Below the pieces are notes generated by a model. The model had not been told where the DNA came from and searched no databases. It was given only the letters and a program-made list of their open reading frames with translations. From Hirudo medicinalis (Eukaryota > Annelida > Clitellata > Hirudinida > Hirudinidae), in the NCBI GenBank assembly GCA_011800805.1, contig MPNW01000072.1, positions 1-32,221 of the forward strand: DNA of 32,221 nt. The letters run 5' to 3'. Each line of letters starts with the position of its first letter. The first letter of the stretch is position 1. Position numbers and translations under genes: made by a program. Shown here in pieces: positions 10,509-20,969 of this stretch.

Positions 10509-10643
10509 TAATGAGGTTAATGAGGTCGGTAAGGTCAACAAAGTTAATGAAGCTATTAATGTTATCGAGGATAGTAAGGTTTATGAGGTCAACGAAGTTA
10601 ATAATGCTAATGGGGTTAATGAGGTTAATAAGGTTGTGATGGC
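10509..10643. repeat. Degenerate 9-bp tandem array, 15 units
   Basis: Fifteen consecutive 9-mers in perfect register with consensus taatgaggt (variants include caacaaagt, tagtaaggt, taatggggt). There are no indels although many units differ by 2-5 bases. One strand reads as a Leu/Met/Arg-rich 3-residue repeat with no known match. Confidence 0.88.
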
Positions 10644-10787
10644 TTTATTAAACTTTTGCAGGTGAATATCTCCTAATAAGAAATTATGGCCACGTTAATA
10701 AATAAACTTAGTGACTCGTCATCCACATTTCGTGTAATAATGCAATTACAAGAACAATAATATAATTTAAACATTTATTATTAATAT

Positions 10788-11032
<245 letters not shown>

Positions 11033-11034
11033 TA

Positions 11035-13824
11035 ATTAATTAGCAGTTGATGTGTTCTGAAATTAATTTAAACATGAAACAATTCATAATTTCAGTTCAG
11101 TTCTGGGAGAATCAATAACAAATATTAAAAGAAATATTCACGACAATTACCAAGGTTTTTAAGTATTTTTTTAACAATTGTCAAATAATCAAAACAAAAT
11201 GTCCTTGTAGGTCCTCAGCTGATGAGGTTCATGATAATGATGTTTAATTGAGATACCCAACCAAATGAGATCTTAACGGAGGAATCGAGTCGATGTCGAA
11301 GTCATAAAAGATCATGAAGTTTGAAGATCATGAAAATACAAATTCTTGACTGAAATACAAATCGAACCAAGAAAATGTTTTGCCTTATTTCTTAAATAAA
11401 TCGTTTCAATTTCCAAGCAATTGGCAAAAGACGAAGCAATGAAAGTGAATGATTTTTTGCTCCAACTGAATAAATGCTGTAGAATATTTGCATCTCAAAA
11501 GAAAGGAGATTTCTCTCGCAAGTTTTCCTGTGAGTTTGAGAGATTCATTCCAGTTTGCTTTTCTTCCACTCCTTGAAAGCAATGACGTCATTTGGGGAGG
11601 CTTTTCAATCTTAAAACGTCTTCGACAAATTTCGGGAGAATTCTCGCAAAGTTGAGTAAACTTTGCTCTCCCTGAACACAAGTGAAACAATGAACGTAAG
11701 CTGATCTCATGTTGTTAGTTGCAACTTTGGAGGCCTGATGTAAGACGCAATGCTTGTTAACTGACAAAATGAACTTAAAAAACTTCTGATGAGTTTACAA
11801 ATAAAGCCAGAAGACACGAACTTCATCCTTAAGCAGTTTGCTTACAAAGCACTTCTTCCTACAAAATATTGGAATATTAGAAGATTCATTCCACGTGAAT
11901 CTGTCCTTACTGCTGACTTGGGATTCGTGAAATTAAAATCTGGGATATAAATTAACATTTGCCGAGCTATTAATAAATAAATGCTAACAATTTACCCAAT
12001 TATAACCTGAACTTGTTATTGTTATGTTTATTACCATTAATTATCTTACGCTGAAGTTCAAAAGTATTTGATGTTTTTTCTGAAGATTAACATTCTATTC
12101 ATTATCTATTTCAACGAAATTTTCGAAAAATTTAAGATGTCATAAATGTTGCAAAATCCCTTGTTTTTTTAAAAATATGATTCTCCAATTAACGTGGCTG
12201 TAGTTCAACTAATGGTTTTCAAATTTTCAAATGAAATTTCCACGGAATGTTTAACAAAGGTCTGCAACAGTTTCTAAGGAGCACAAATTATTTATCAAAT
12301 AGTCTTTATATCAATTCATTTACAGAAATTACAGATCAAATTAACTTCAATTTTTCTTTATTTATTTCTTTATTACGTCATTTCATCAGCATGGTATTTC
12401 CAAGAACTTAATGAAAGTCTTAAACAGAAAAAAAGTAAAAAATGAAGCAGCTTGGATAAGGAATAAAATTGATGCATTGAATAGCTGTAATCATGAGAAG
12501 GACATCTTTAAAGATGATGAACGTGATGTGACTGTCGCTTTACATCAGAACCTGAAAGCAAGCAGGGCTTAAGCTTGCCTTGCAAGGAATGTTTTAAGAT
12601 TGGTGCCGGCAAATTGCCTGCTCCAATGGGAGTAATATTGGCATCGTTTCGTAGGCGAGGTATAAACTATATTATCCTAGATGCAGCTGCTTCTCAATTT
12701 TCAAATTCGTAGTTGAAACAAATGACTAGCGACGAGACAAATGAGAGCGATAGGTTCATCGTCCGCCATTGAAGAGTGGACCTTGCTGTGTCAAATGATC
12801 ATTCCGATGATGAGGTGGACACGCTGAGTTTCGACGATTGATAGCATCACGTGTTCTTTGAAGGGCAATAATTTCAAGATGGACGTTGGAGAATCGTGCT
12901 GCGTCTGCATGTGTGCAGGTACTTACAGGGACCTTCAATGACAGACGACCTGTCGCTCGAAAGGAAAGTCATTTTTCAACCTCCGTCGCCTCTTTTATTT
13001 ACTTTTAAACTTCTTTTCGTCTTCTTGGAAAATATTGCAACGCGATGATCGAGCCCCCGCAATAAAATGTCCTTTTTCATCCTGGAAATGCCAGTCGGGA
13101 GAAGTTGAAAGATAATTTGAAAAAGTGAATCATAAAAGGAGAACAGGAAAATAGAATCCAGTGACAAGAAGCAGCCATAAAGAAAATGACATTGCGCCGT
13201 AGAACTGAAAATAATTGTTGAGTACAAGGTTGCTCCAATAAACCAACGCTCACTTATGCCTCGTGATGATGACATTCATGCGATTATCATTATTATTCAA
13301 TTATTATTAATGTTGTTGTTGTTACACTTGCGCCTGTTGATATTGTTGAAGAGTTGAAAAAATGAGGAAATGCCGTATGAGTCTACAATTGGACATGATA
13401 ATAGCACAACAAAGATTATTCAATAATCATAATAATCATAATGAGGTTGACGACAACGATGATGATATCATCAAGGTTGATGATATGCTTATTTATGTCA
13501 GTTCTAGTGGCAAGATTCAAGAGCAAAAAGGAAATCCAAAATGAAGTTCTCTTGTTTAGGAGCAACCTCTGCACGATTAAAATAGCTATGTATTAATAAA
13601 TGTTGTAATCATTTGTGATTTTCACATCTGAAATCATAATAAAAAATTAAGATACCGATAATGATAAATTTTAGTATAACTGTAACCGGAGACGTCGATT
13701 ATTTGAAATTAGTAAAGAAACAAATCATGATTTGTATTCCTAATCAATTTATGTAAACAACAAACTAATCATCCTATCGACATCTTATGAAACTTTTATG
13801 GCGCATATAAATTGATATTTACAG
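11035..13824. other. AT-rich stretch without recognised exons; probable neuroligin intron
   Basis: The sequence ends in a splice acceptor (gatatttacag) at 13824, so at least the part next to it should be intron. No carboxylesterase-type exon was recognised on the plus strand. A slightly less AT-rich patch at 12600-12970 holds short open frames on both strands without a domain I know. A CRE palindrome TGACGTCA lies at 11583-11590. How far the intron extends is inference. Confidence 0.45.
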
Positions 13825-15185
13825 TTTCTAAGGGAAGTCACGGGTCGCTGGCCACGGTGCGCCACCACTACAGAGGAGCAAAAATGGGTTTGTGGTTGGA
13901 CCTCATCCCCAAGATTCATCGATCCGATAATTTGGAACGAAAGTTTCATCTTCTCGATCATCATGGCAACAAATCGACATTCGAAGGCAGCGGAACAAAA
14001 GATGTCAACTGGGCCGATCACGTGGTTCGGAGGCAGCACACAACTCTGCAAATGGCACAGAACAGGACAACCTCGTCGGCTGCCGAATTTTTCGAACAAT
14101 CGGATAAAACCTCCGAGAATTCGGAAAAAGCGAATAAATTGGAAGCCGATAAAAAAGAGCGAATCAAACCCGAATCTTCCCTTCTTCCAACTGGAGGTGG
14201 AAATGACACGAAAATGTATTTCCTCCATTCCACTCGCTCCCCTGGGAATGCAAAAAGCATAATCGCCATAAATTTTTCTACGATGAAAAATAGCTTAAAG
14301 CCTCAAGGCTCAAAACACAATGGCGAGGTTGACAACGTTCACAATCCGAACATGTCTCTCAGCATAACCGTCATCGTCGGCTCCGCGCTTTTGGCTCTCA
14401 ACGCAATAATTTTCATCTGCATGTGCCGCCAAAAACAAAAAACCAGACAGACTTTAACGCAACTTGAAAAACGCAACGCCAACTGCCAAGACCAAGGATG
14501 CACGTGCGGAAATTCAAAGGCAAATTCCAGCAGAGAAGTCGGAAAGAAGAATTCATCCATAAGGAGCACGGGTGGTGGCAGTTCCAGGAGTGTGGCCATC
14601 AAAAGCTGCAGCTCCAAATCTACTTTCGACTGTCTCGAAGAAACACTCAGCCAAATAAGTTGCAATTCATCTGGTTCCGGACTGTCAGGAAAGACAGACG
14701 ATTGCAAACACAATCCGACATGCCGTGACAATCGCACCACGAGGCACCAACCTCCTCCCCTCTCTTTGCACGCTCCTCTTTCCATTCAGCAATTCCAGCC
14801 TTTCGCTCAACACTTCCAACAACATCAAGGAAATTCGAGCTTTATCCACAGCCAACAGAAAGTCGTTCAATTCAAGATACCGAGCCACGAGAGCAACGTC
14901 GACGGAACTTCTTCGTCCACTCTCGACAACAAGAGGCCAATCAACTGCTTGGTCGATCAAAGAACGCATCTCCAGCTTTCGAGCAAGCAGAAGTACCTGC
15001 AAGACGTGCCTTCAATGCATCAAATCGTAGAATTCACTCAACAAACCTCCTGCGGCCCTCATTTGTCGAATGAATGCGGATCAAAAACTTCGATAACCCC
15101 GGGACAGGGGCCGAGCAGAAAAGAATCGGGGATGTCATCAAATGCCGACGTTAGATATGGACCCGATCCCTCGACAACAGTGTAA
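13825..15185 (+). CDS. NLGN: Neuroligin-like synaptic adhesion protein, terminal exon (partial)
   Basis: Neuroligins are postsynaptic membrane proteins with a catalytically dead esterase ectodomain that binds neurexin. Only the last coding exon is in the window. It follows acceptor tttacag at 13824, enters in phase 1 and gives 452 residues before TAA. Residues 12-31, RHHYRGAKMGLWLDLIPKIH, match the conserved 'DHYRAxKVxxWLELVPxLH' end of the neuroligin ectodomain. A Ser/Thr/Lys-rich stalk follows. One membrane helix lies at about 178-200 (SLSITVIVGSALLALNAIIF), very like the neuroligin 'LSVTIAVGASLLFLN' helix. The tail is long and Ser/Gln/His-rich. The C-terminus PSTTV fits a class I PDZ ligand (vertebrate neuroligins end TTRV). 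Upstream exons are not seen, so the esterase triad cannot be judged. A related adhesion protein such as gliotactin is a less likely alternative. Confidence 0.82.
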
Positions 15186-15310
15186 CGACCGCAGAACATT
15201 CCACTGCCTTCCCGAAATGCTGGTCATTGGATCGACATTTTAATCCGAATTCCTAAGATCAGCCTTTCAGAAAAAGTTCCGAACGCAATTTTTAGTTTGT
15301 GTTCATTACT

Positions 15311-15316
15311 AATAAA
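15311..15316 (+). terminator. Polyadenylation signal for the neuroligin-like gene
   Basis: AATAAA 126 bases after the stop codon, the first such hexamer downstream on this strand. Confidence 0.6.
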
Positions 15317-15423
15317 TCGTTTCAAAAGAGCTTGATTCATTTGGGTAAATTGAATCCACAAAATATAAAATTAAGTTATTGTTGAACCCACTGGGACATG
15401 GATTCAAAAAGGCACAAGATTTG

Positions 15424-15429
15424 TTTATT
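15424..15429 (-). terminator. Polyadenylation signal overlapping the TIMM21 stop codon
   Basis: On the minus strand the last Lys codon, the TAA stop and the next base together spell AATAAA. If used, the 3' UTR would be only about 10-30 nt. No other AATAAA was noticed close downstream on this strand. Confidence 0.5.
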
Positions 15430-16714
15430 TTTTATCAAGCACAATTATTGGACTGTAGGGCCGGTGGTTCAACTGCAGAACGATCCTCGTCATTTCGTAA
15501 ACGCCCTTTGAATCCTGAGAAAGTGAATTGTATGAAAATGTCACCAATACATCTTCTTAAATAAGCACAGAAGTCCTTCTTGTCAACACAAGAGAGCAAC
15601 TACCTGTCTGGCTTCCACAAAAACCTTCCCTTTGTCATTGGGGCCTTCTAAATAAAACTGGAGGTTCATAACTTTTGTTCCATGCTCCATGAATTCAATG
15701 TAACTAAAAAGTGATAATGTAATTTCAATGATCTACTAATTTCTTTAAATAAAAATCTACTGATTGTAAAAAAATCTAGAATGGCAGGGACATCACAAGT
15801 TGAACATTGTTCAAATTTTACGAAAAATATTCTTCCCGAATTGGATCCTCAACACCAAATCCTTGGCTGACCAGGAAGTTAAAAAAGCAACTGAAACCAT
15901 CACAAAAACTCACCATCACAAGGTAGCATAACTCTTGTAATGACGAGAAATATTTGACTTTAAAAACTTAAAAATTACCTGACTTGTCTTATTCTTCCTC
16001 GACCACCAAGTGAGGCCTTTATTGGATCTCCCAAGGCATTTATGACCTGCAATTTGAAATAAATCCCATCAATGAGACATTTGCACAATGCTCAGATCAT
16101 TGCAATAAAATCTCAATTGCAATATAATTGGAGTACCCTTTCATCTTTCAGGCAGAGTTTGTGTGCTGCATTGTACATGCCATTTGGACTTTGGGTAGAA
16201 AACAGTTCTAATCCAACATAGTAAAACATGGCACCTAAAAAATTTTAATGTCATATAACTTCTTAAGGTTAAAGTTAAGCTTTGGAAAAAATTACCACAG
16301 ACTGCAATTCCAAGAAGTACTATTCCAAAATAAGAAGCATCTTTTCCAGTCTGCTTGACTTTATAAAAATTTTATAAAATAAATATCACAAATATATAAA
16401 CTTGTGTCTATATTTAAAAATATAGTTAATACAAGTTATAAACAAGCTACTAGTTAAATAATAAAATATGAAATTTAAAAGTTGATACCTTTCTCTTCAA
16501 ATGTTAATTGTGGAATACTCGTCTGCTTGCTCTCCACTATTTGAGATTTTGATTTTTGGAACAAAACTCTCGAAATGGAGGAATTCAGATGACTTCTTGT
16601 ATGAAAGCCAAGCGACTGCGTTTTCGCGAAGCTGAAGCATCTTGTGGACAAACAGGTTAAGACTTTAATGGGAATGCTGTTCGCACTAATGCAGGAGAGA
16701 TTTCGGAGCAACAT
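15425..16714 (-). CDS. TIMM21: Mitochondrial import inner membrane translocase subunit Tim21
   Basis: Tim21 sits in the inner membrane, links the TOM and TIM23 translocases, and in animals helps deliver subunits to respiratory complexes. Six exons on the minus strand: 16714-16489, 16358-16296, 16234-16137, 16046-15979, 15703-15604 and 15514-15425. All junctions are GT-AG and in frame, giving 214 aa (human 248). The N-terminus is rich in Ser/Arg/Leu with no acidic residue for about 60 positions, as in mitochondrial presequences. KQTGKDASYFGIVLLGIAVC at about 77-96 leads a single helix to about 103, like the '[20 protein letters not shown]' helix of human TIMM21. ELFSTQSPNGMYNAAHKLC and VINALGDPIKA match the start of the intermembrane-space domain. 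The C-terminal exon, ending in SPIIVLDKK, is shorter than in human. The start ATG is the first in the open frame. Confidence 0.9.
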
Positions 16715-18126
16715 AACAATTTTCGGATATGTTTATAAAGATTTAGTGAGATGGCCTGAATTTTAACTTAAACAGTCAAGCCCCTAATTCTATCCTGAAA
16801 ATTGAAAAATTGTATTAAATAAACTTTGACTGAATAGATTAAAAACCAAAACTTCTGCTATTTATATTTAGGCACTTTGCATTAAAAGTGGCTATAGAGA
16901 GGTCAATGCATTTGTAAACTAAATGTAAACTTTAAATTTACTTTTTTTATTTCATCACTTTTATTATTATAATTTCAAATAGTTTCAATAATGTAAAACA
17001 AAAAATTGAAGTGCTCAGTGTGTTCAGTTTATTTTAATTAGCGAATAGAACAAACGGGGATTTTTACCCCACCTACAGCGGCAATTCTAAAGAGAATGAG
17101 GATGAAATTACTGGCGGGGAGACATTTTCAATCAACTAGATTACTAAAATCTACTTATTACGGCTTCAGAGCGTCGATTTATTATCTACATCTGTCCCTT
17201 TAGTAATTGTTGACGCTTCCCTGATTTTTGTAAATTTATACAATGAAGAAACCAGCAAAAAAAGTCACCAGATGACTTCCTTGGCGAAGTCTGAGGCAAT
17301 GAAAAGAAAACCAGTTATGGTTTCTCCCCAGTTTAGACCCTGACCAGAAAGAATGTGACTTTCGCTCTCCTCGAAGGCACAGGTGATGATCAAATACAGT
17401 ATGAAGCCTTTGTGTTGGAATCTTTCGGAGAAATGTTGACCAAACAATCACCCAGTCAATCAACTTGGCATAGTTGACTATTGGATGGCTGGATCAGAGT
17501 TTTTGAGTGAATTCTTCCCTTAACACATGTCTTTCATTATTTCACTGGCACAACGTCCAAATGCATTACTATAATAAATACCAAATTCTCCCAATATTAT
17601 TCCAGATACATTCTCCCAGCCTACTGGCATGTGAAGAGCTTAAATACTACATGCTGAACATGATCGAATCATAAAATTCAGCTTAATGACTTTTGAACAA
17701 AAGCAGTTTCAGGTCCTGAAATTCATTCGATACTTCAAACAAATTTTATAGACAGGTTCAGTACTCAGACTACAAAATGCAGCCACAGCATTAGCCAACC
17801 TCAAAGAAAGTGTTGACAAAATAAATAATAAAACAAATATTGGTTGGAAGCAATCCCTTATCCCTTCACAGAAGTCCCATTTAATCAACCCACTTTATTT
17901 TTTAATCATAAATACTACAACACAACAGTAATTTAAGGGTCAACCATAAATATTAATTCAAAATGAATCATGAAGTTTTGAATTCCTACATGGAATGAGA
18001 AAGAAACTAATTTCAATTTTGAATTGTATTCTAAGGCTGTGAACAAATGAGAAACTTGGTTAAATTATAACTGGTACCTCAAAAGTTCTCAGATATTCTG
18101 AACCTGAAATTTCACACTAAACACCA
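16715..18126. other. Intergenic stretch with one unassigned coding-like segment
   Basis: Lies between the TIMM21 start and the LSM2 3' end. Mostly AT-rich. At 17236-17463 both strands hold open frames. A plus-strand piece at about 17335-17470 reads TRKNVTFALLEGTGDDQIQY followed by EAFVLESFGEMLTKQSPSQS, which looks protein-like. It follows an acceptor-like tttctccccagtttag but has stops upstream and a stop at about 17477. I do not recognise it. Confidence 0.4.
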
Positions 18127-18132
18127 TTTATT
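18127..18132 (-). terminator. LSM2 polyadenylation signal
   Basis: AATAAA on the minus strand, 46 bases past the LSM2 stop codon. Confidence 0.65.
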
Positions 18133-18177
18133 TATATAAAAAAAAGTACTTTGAAAAACAATCAGTTGTGAGGGGTG

Positions 18178-19202
18178 TCACTTCTGCTTATTTTGGGCAC
18201 TCTCCTTCCTGGCAGCATCCTGTAGAAGTTGAGTGTCACACTCTTCTGCTGGCAGATGAATGTAACGAACTACGGAGCCTCTGATGAAACAGTTTTTTAC
18301 TGACATCTGAAAATTCAGAGAATATCAAACATAAACCAAATTCAAACCCTTTGCATAGCAGTCATCAATCAAACAACTCTTATAATATTTATAAAATGTA
18401 TGATTAGCAACTCTTTATCACAAATGAAACCTAAATATTTTGACATCATAGAAATGAATTAACTCCAACTACAACAATAACATTAATAAGTTAGCCATAA
18501 AGCTTGATGAAATTGTTGGAATCTTACCATATGTGGGTACTTTTCAATGTCTGCTACATTGATGTCTATCAACTTGATGTTGAGAAATTGATCAACTGAA
18601 TGTAAAGTTCCATTTATGCTGAAATTCAAACAAATTAAAAAATTATCCCATTTAATTAACTGATCACAATTACTAATTAGTAACGAAACATTTATTTAGA
18701 TAATTAGTATGTCATTGACAACCCGTTTTTCACCACTTCTTATTTGCAGAAGCTATTTAGTACTTAATTAATTTACATTAAAATGTTGAATTTTAGAAAT
18801 AGTATCTTGTTAAATGTCTCATAAAATGGATAATAGGTTAAAGTTAGTAATATACAAATAGATACAATAAGTTAGGTTATGTGATTAATTATATGTTAAG
18901 TAATTCAATGACCTAACCAAGCGATATGAACAAAGCTTACACAAAGAAATGCATTACCTGAGGTCGTTTTTCAGCTCCACAATGACGTCTTTACCAACAA
19001 GTGACTTGAAGAAGGAGTAGAAAAGCTGCGAGCAATAATGCAGGTATTGTATTTGAACATTACTTTCTGAGCTTTCGAAAAATCATTTGTGCGCTATAGG
19101 TAATATAAATAACAATAATAATAATAATACACGAATTGGGGTTATAATAAGAGCGAAACCCTAAAATAAAATAACCCTAAATAAGAGCGAAAAACCCACC
19201 AT
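18178..19202 (-). CDS. LSM2: U6 snRNA-associated Sm-like protein LSm2
   Basis: LSm2 is part of the LSm2-8 ring that binds the 3' U tract of U6 snRNA in splicing, and of the LSm1-7 ring that promotes mRNA decapping and decay. Four coding exons on the minus strand: 19202-19200 (only the ATG), 19025-18958, 18618-18528 and 18306-18178. They join in frame to 96 aa (human 95). LFYSFFKSLVGKDVIVELKN matches the human N-terminus almost residue for residue. Sm1 motif: GTLHSVDQFLNIKL, with the invariant Gly, Asp and Asn. Sm2 motif: NCFIRGSVVRYI, with the Ile-Arg-Gly core. The tail DTQLLQDAARKESAQNKQK matches human closely. The start is set by the donor-flanked ATG at 19202 (ATG|gtgggt), which supplies the Met before Leu2. 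It lies head-to-head with DAP1, 266 bp apart. Confidence 0.96.
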
Positions 19203-19468
19203 GGCTCCACAAAATCCGTGAATGATAAAACAAATAAACAACAGTAATCCAAAGATACAAGTACTACTTTTAACATACGATAGTTTTTATTGCTCATTTT
19301 TTAGCCATTGCTCAGCTGAATGCGAAAAGATTAAAAACAATTTTCATTAATACATTTTGTCAAAAAATATAATTAATCGTTCGCTCATCTGTGGACTGTG
19401 GATGTTTTGACTGATGTCGTTTGCCGTCTGCAGTGTACGTGGCTAAGCACTATCAGAAAAACTTTAAG
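19203..19468. promoter_or_regulatory. Bidirectional LSM2/DAP1 promoter region
   Basis: 266 bp separate the two start codons, which diverge. This must hold both 5' UTRs and both core promoters if no upstream non-coding exons exist. No TATA box is well placed for either gene. Two upstream ATGs precede the DAP1 start (19402, followed at once by a stop, and 19414, a 10-codon frame), but they may lie outside the mRNA. Confidence 0.55.
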
Positions 19469-20037
19469 ATGTCTTCTAACGAAGATCCAAAACTTTTGGC
19501 TGGTCACCCACCCGCAGGTTATTTATATTGCATTTTAATAGTTTCATATTTTGCCAATTACTTGCAATATGTTCAGTTCCTTTGTATTATGACGCTGAGG
19601 AACCGCCAAAAATGCAAGAAATGTAAAGGAACTTTCACGATAATTTTTAAGTGAAAGCCGGTGGGATGAGGATTGCAAGGACTCACAGGTCGTCCGCTGG
19701 TGAGAGCAAAACTGAAATGACGAAAGAGGAGATCGAAGAATACGGAACAGGGTAAATTAAGGCTTTTGTTTTGTAACGAACGCTTTTTCTATGTGTTGCG
19801 TCATATCTTTGCAGAAGCCCTCCCAAAGGAAATAAGGATGTTGTGATCTCAGGTGCTGTTGTGAAGGTAATAATTTGTTGATCAGGAGTTTTTTAAAATT
19901 GTTTGTGACTATCTATGATTGCTTAGGAGAAGGATGCTTTTCCACCTGAAGCTGTGAAACGCTTCCATGAGGCATCTCTGCCTGCCAAGGAGCAACGACC
20001 AGTTGAAAGGTCGCACCACATCCACCAACCAAGGTGA
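19469..20037 (+). CDS. DAP: Death-associated protein 1 homologue
   Basis: DAP1 is a small, basic, proline-rich protein first found in interferon-induced cell death; in mammals it is an mTOR substrate that restrains autophagy. Four exons: 19469-19517, 19652-19751, 19815-19866 and 19927-20037, all GT-AG and in frame, giving 103 aa (human 102). The junction of exons 1 and 2 restores AGHPPAVKAGGMRIARTH, nearly identical to the human GHPPAVKAGGMRI core. SPPKGNKDVVISGAVVK matches the 'SPPKPTVFISGVIA' block, and KDAFPPEAVKRFHE matches 'KDFPPAAAQVAHQ'. The end, SHHIHQPR, matches 'TQHIQQPRK'. The start ATG follows an A-rich context (tttaagATGt) and gives the length usual for the family. Whether cell-death or mTOR roles hold in this animal is unknown. 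Confidence 0.94.
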
Positions 20038-20226
20038 ACAATCCAACAAACTGCAGCACCATGGTCTTGAAACTTCCTAAGCCCTCTGGCTATCTTAACA
20101 CTCACCATATTGTGTCAATGAGTCTTTATGCTCCCAGTGACTTAATCATGCTTTTTAGTGGTTATATTCAAGAGGTCGAGTGCTCTTTCAAAGCTGTTGA
20201 TATTTGATCAGCATTAATTGGTTGGG

Positions 20227-20232
20227 AATAAA
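20227..20232 (+). terminator. DAP1 polyadenylation signal
   Basis: AATAAA 190 bases past the DAP1 stop, the first clear hexamer downstream. Confidence 0.55.
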
Positions 20233-20239
20233 GGTCTAA

Positions 20240-20960
20240 AGGTCAAATATTCTCCATTGTAGCCATCTTTGATATCTTGTAGTCACATAGTAACTAACTT
20301 ATTCTTAAGCATTCTGGATGTTAAGTATTACATCATCTTATTAAGGCCACATAAAGAAGCAGATTTAGAATTGCAAAGGAGTTCAGTATAGCTAGGCTAA
20401 GTGAAAATAAAGGTTGAACATGTAGCAATGAAAATAAGCACCCCATTTAAAGTAAATGTTTGTTGGCCTCTGAAGAGATGGTCTTGCTGTGATCGTGCAC
20501 TCCGATATTGGTGGTGGAAGTCACTCAGACGAGGGTTCATACCAGGTGAGGAATAAGACAATAAATTTAAGGTTTTCCTTAATGTCTAGGAACCGATTTT
20601 TAACATCATCTATTTTTCTGTAGCTTTAAATTTCTCTCCTTGTAAACTCAACCCAATGTCACGCATCGACTCAGGCGATGCTCTTCGGGAAACGCAATGT
20701 AGGACATTAAACCAACAACCTAAAACATGCTTATCCAAATGTCATGGATACTATGTAAATAATGACACTGTTCTCATCACTCAAAGCTCTAGTTAGTTTT
20801 ACCAGACAGGCTAGTGTGAAATTTTGATTTCAAGCACGAAAGACCACCTAAACATGATATTAGAGATTTTATAACTTCTTTCATTTACTGAAATATACTT
20901 TGTATATATGTTACAAGCTTTGTTGATCTGCTGTATATTGAGCTTCACTGACTGGCATCA
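20240..20960. other. Convergent intergenic stretch between DAP1 and HSPBP1
   Basis: No known gene. A short plus-strand open piece at about 20480-20545 reads LAVIVHSDIGGGSHSDEGSY and ends exactly at a consensus donor (cag|gtgagg, 20546). It has an in-frame stop upstream at about 20471 and no acceptor I trust, so it is not called as an exon. Confidence 0.4.
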
Positions 20961-20969
20961 TTCCAAGAC

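Noticed and set aside
11406..11690. 94-codon minus-strand frame
   Set aside because: No recognisable domain, low-conservation composition and no supporting splice or promoter signals.
14018..15030. Open frames on the opposite strand and other frames of the neuroligin exon
   Set aside because: Shadows of the long real frame; no recognisable domains, while the plus frame has family motifs, a membrane helix and a PDZ ligand.
19923..20108. 61-codon minus-strand frame over DAP1 exon 4
   Set aside because: It is antisense to a clearly identified DAP1 exon.
20525..20545. tRNA T-arm-like word gggttcatacc
   Set aside because: The flanking bases do not form a T stem, and no D-arm, anticodon arm or acceptor stem is present.
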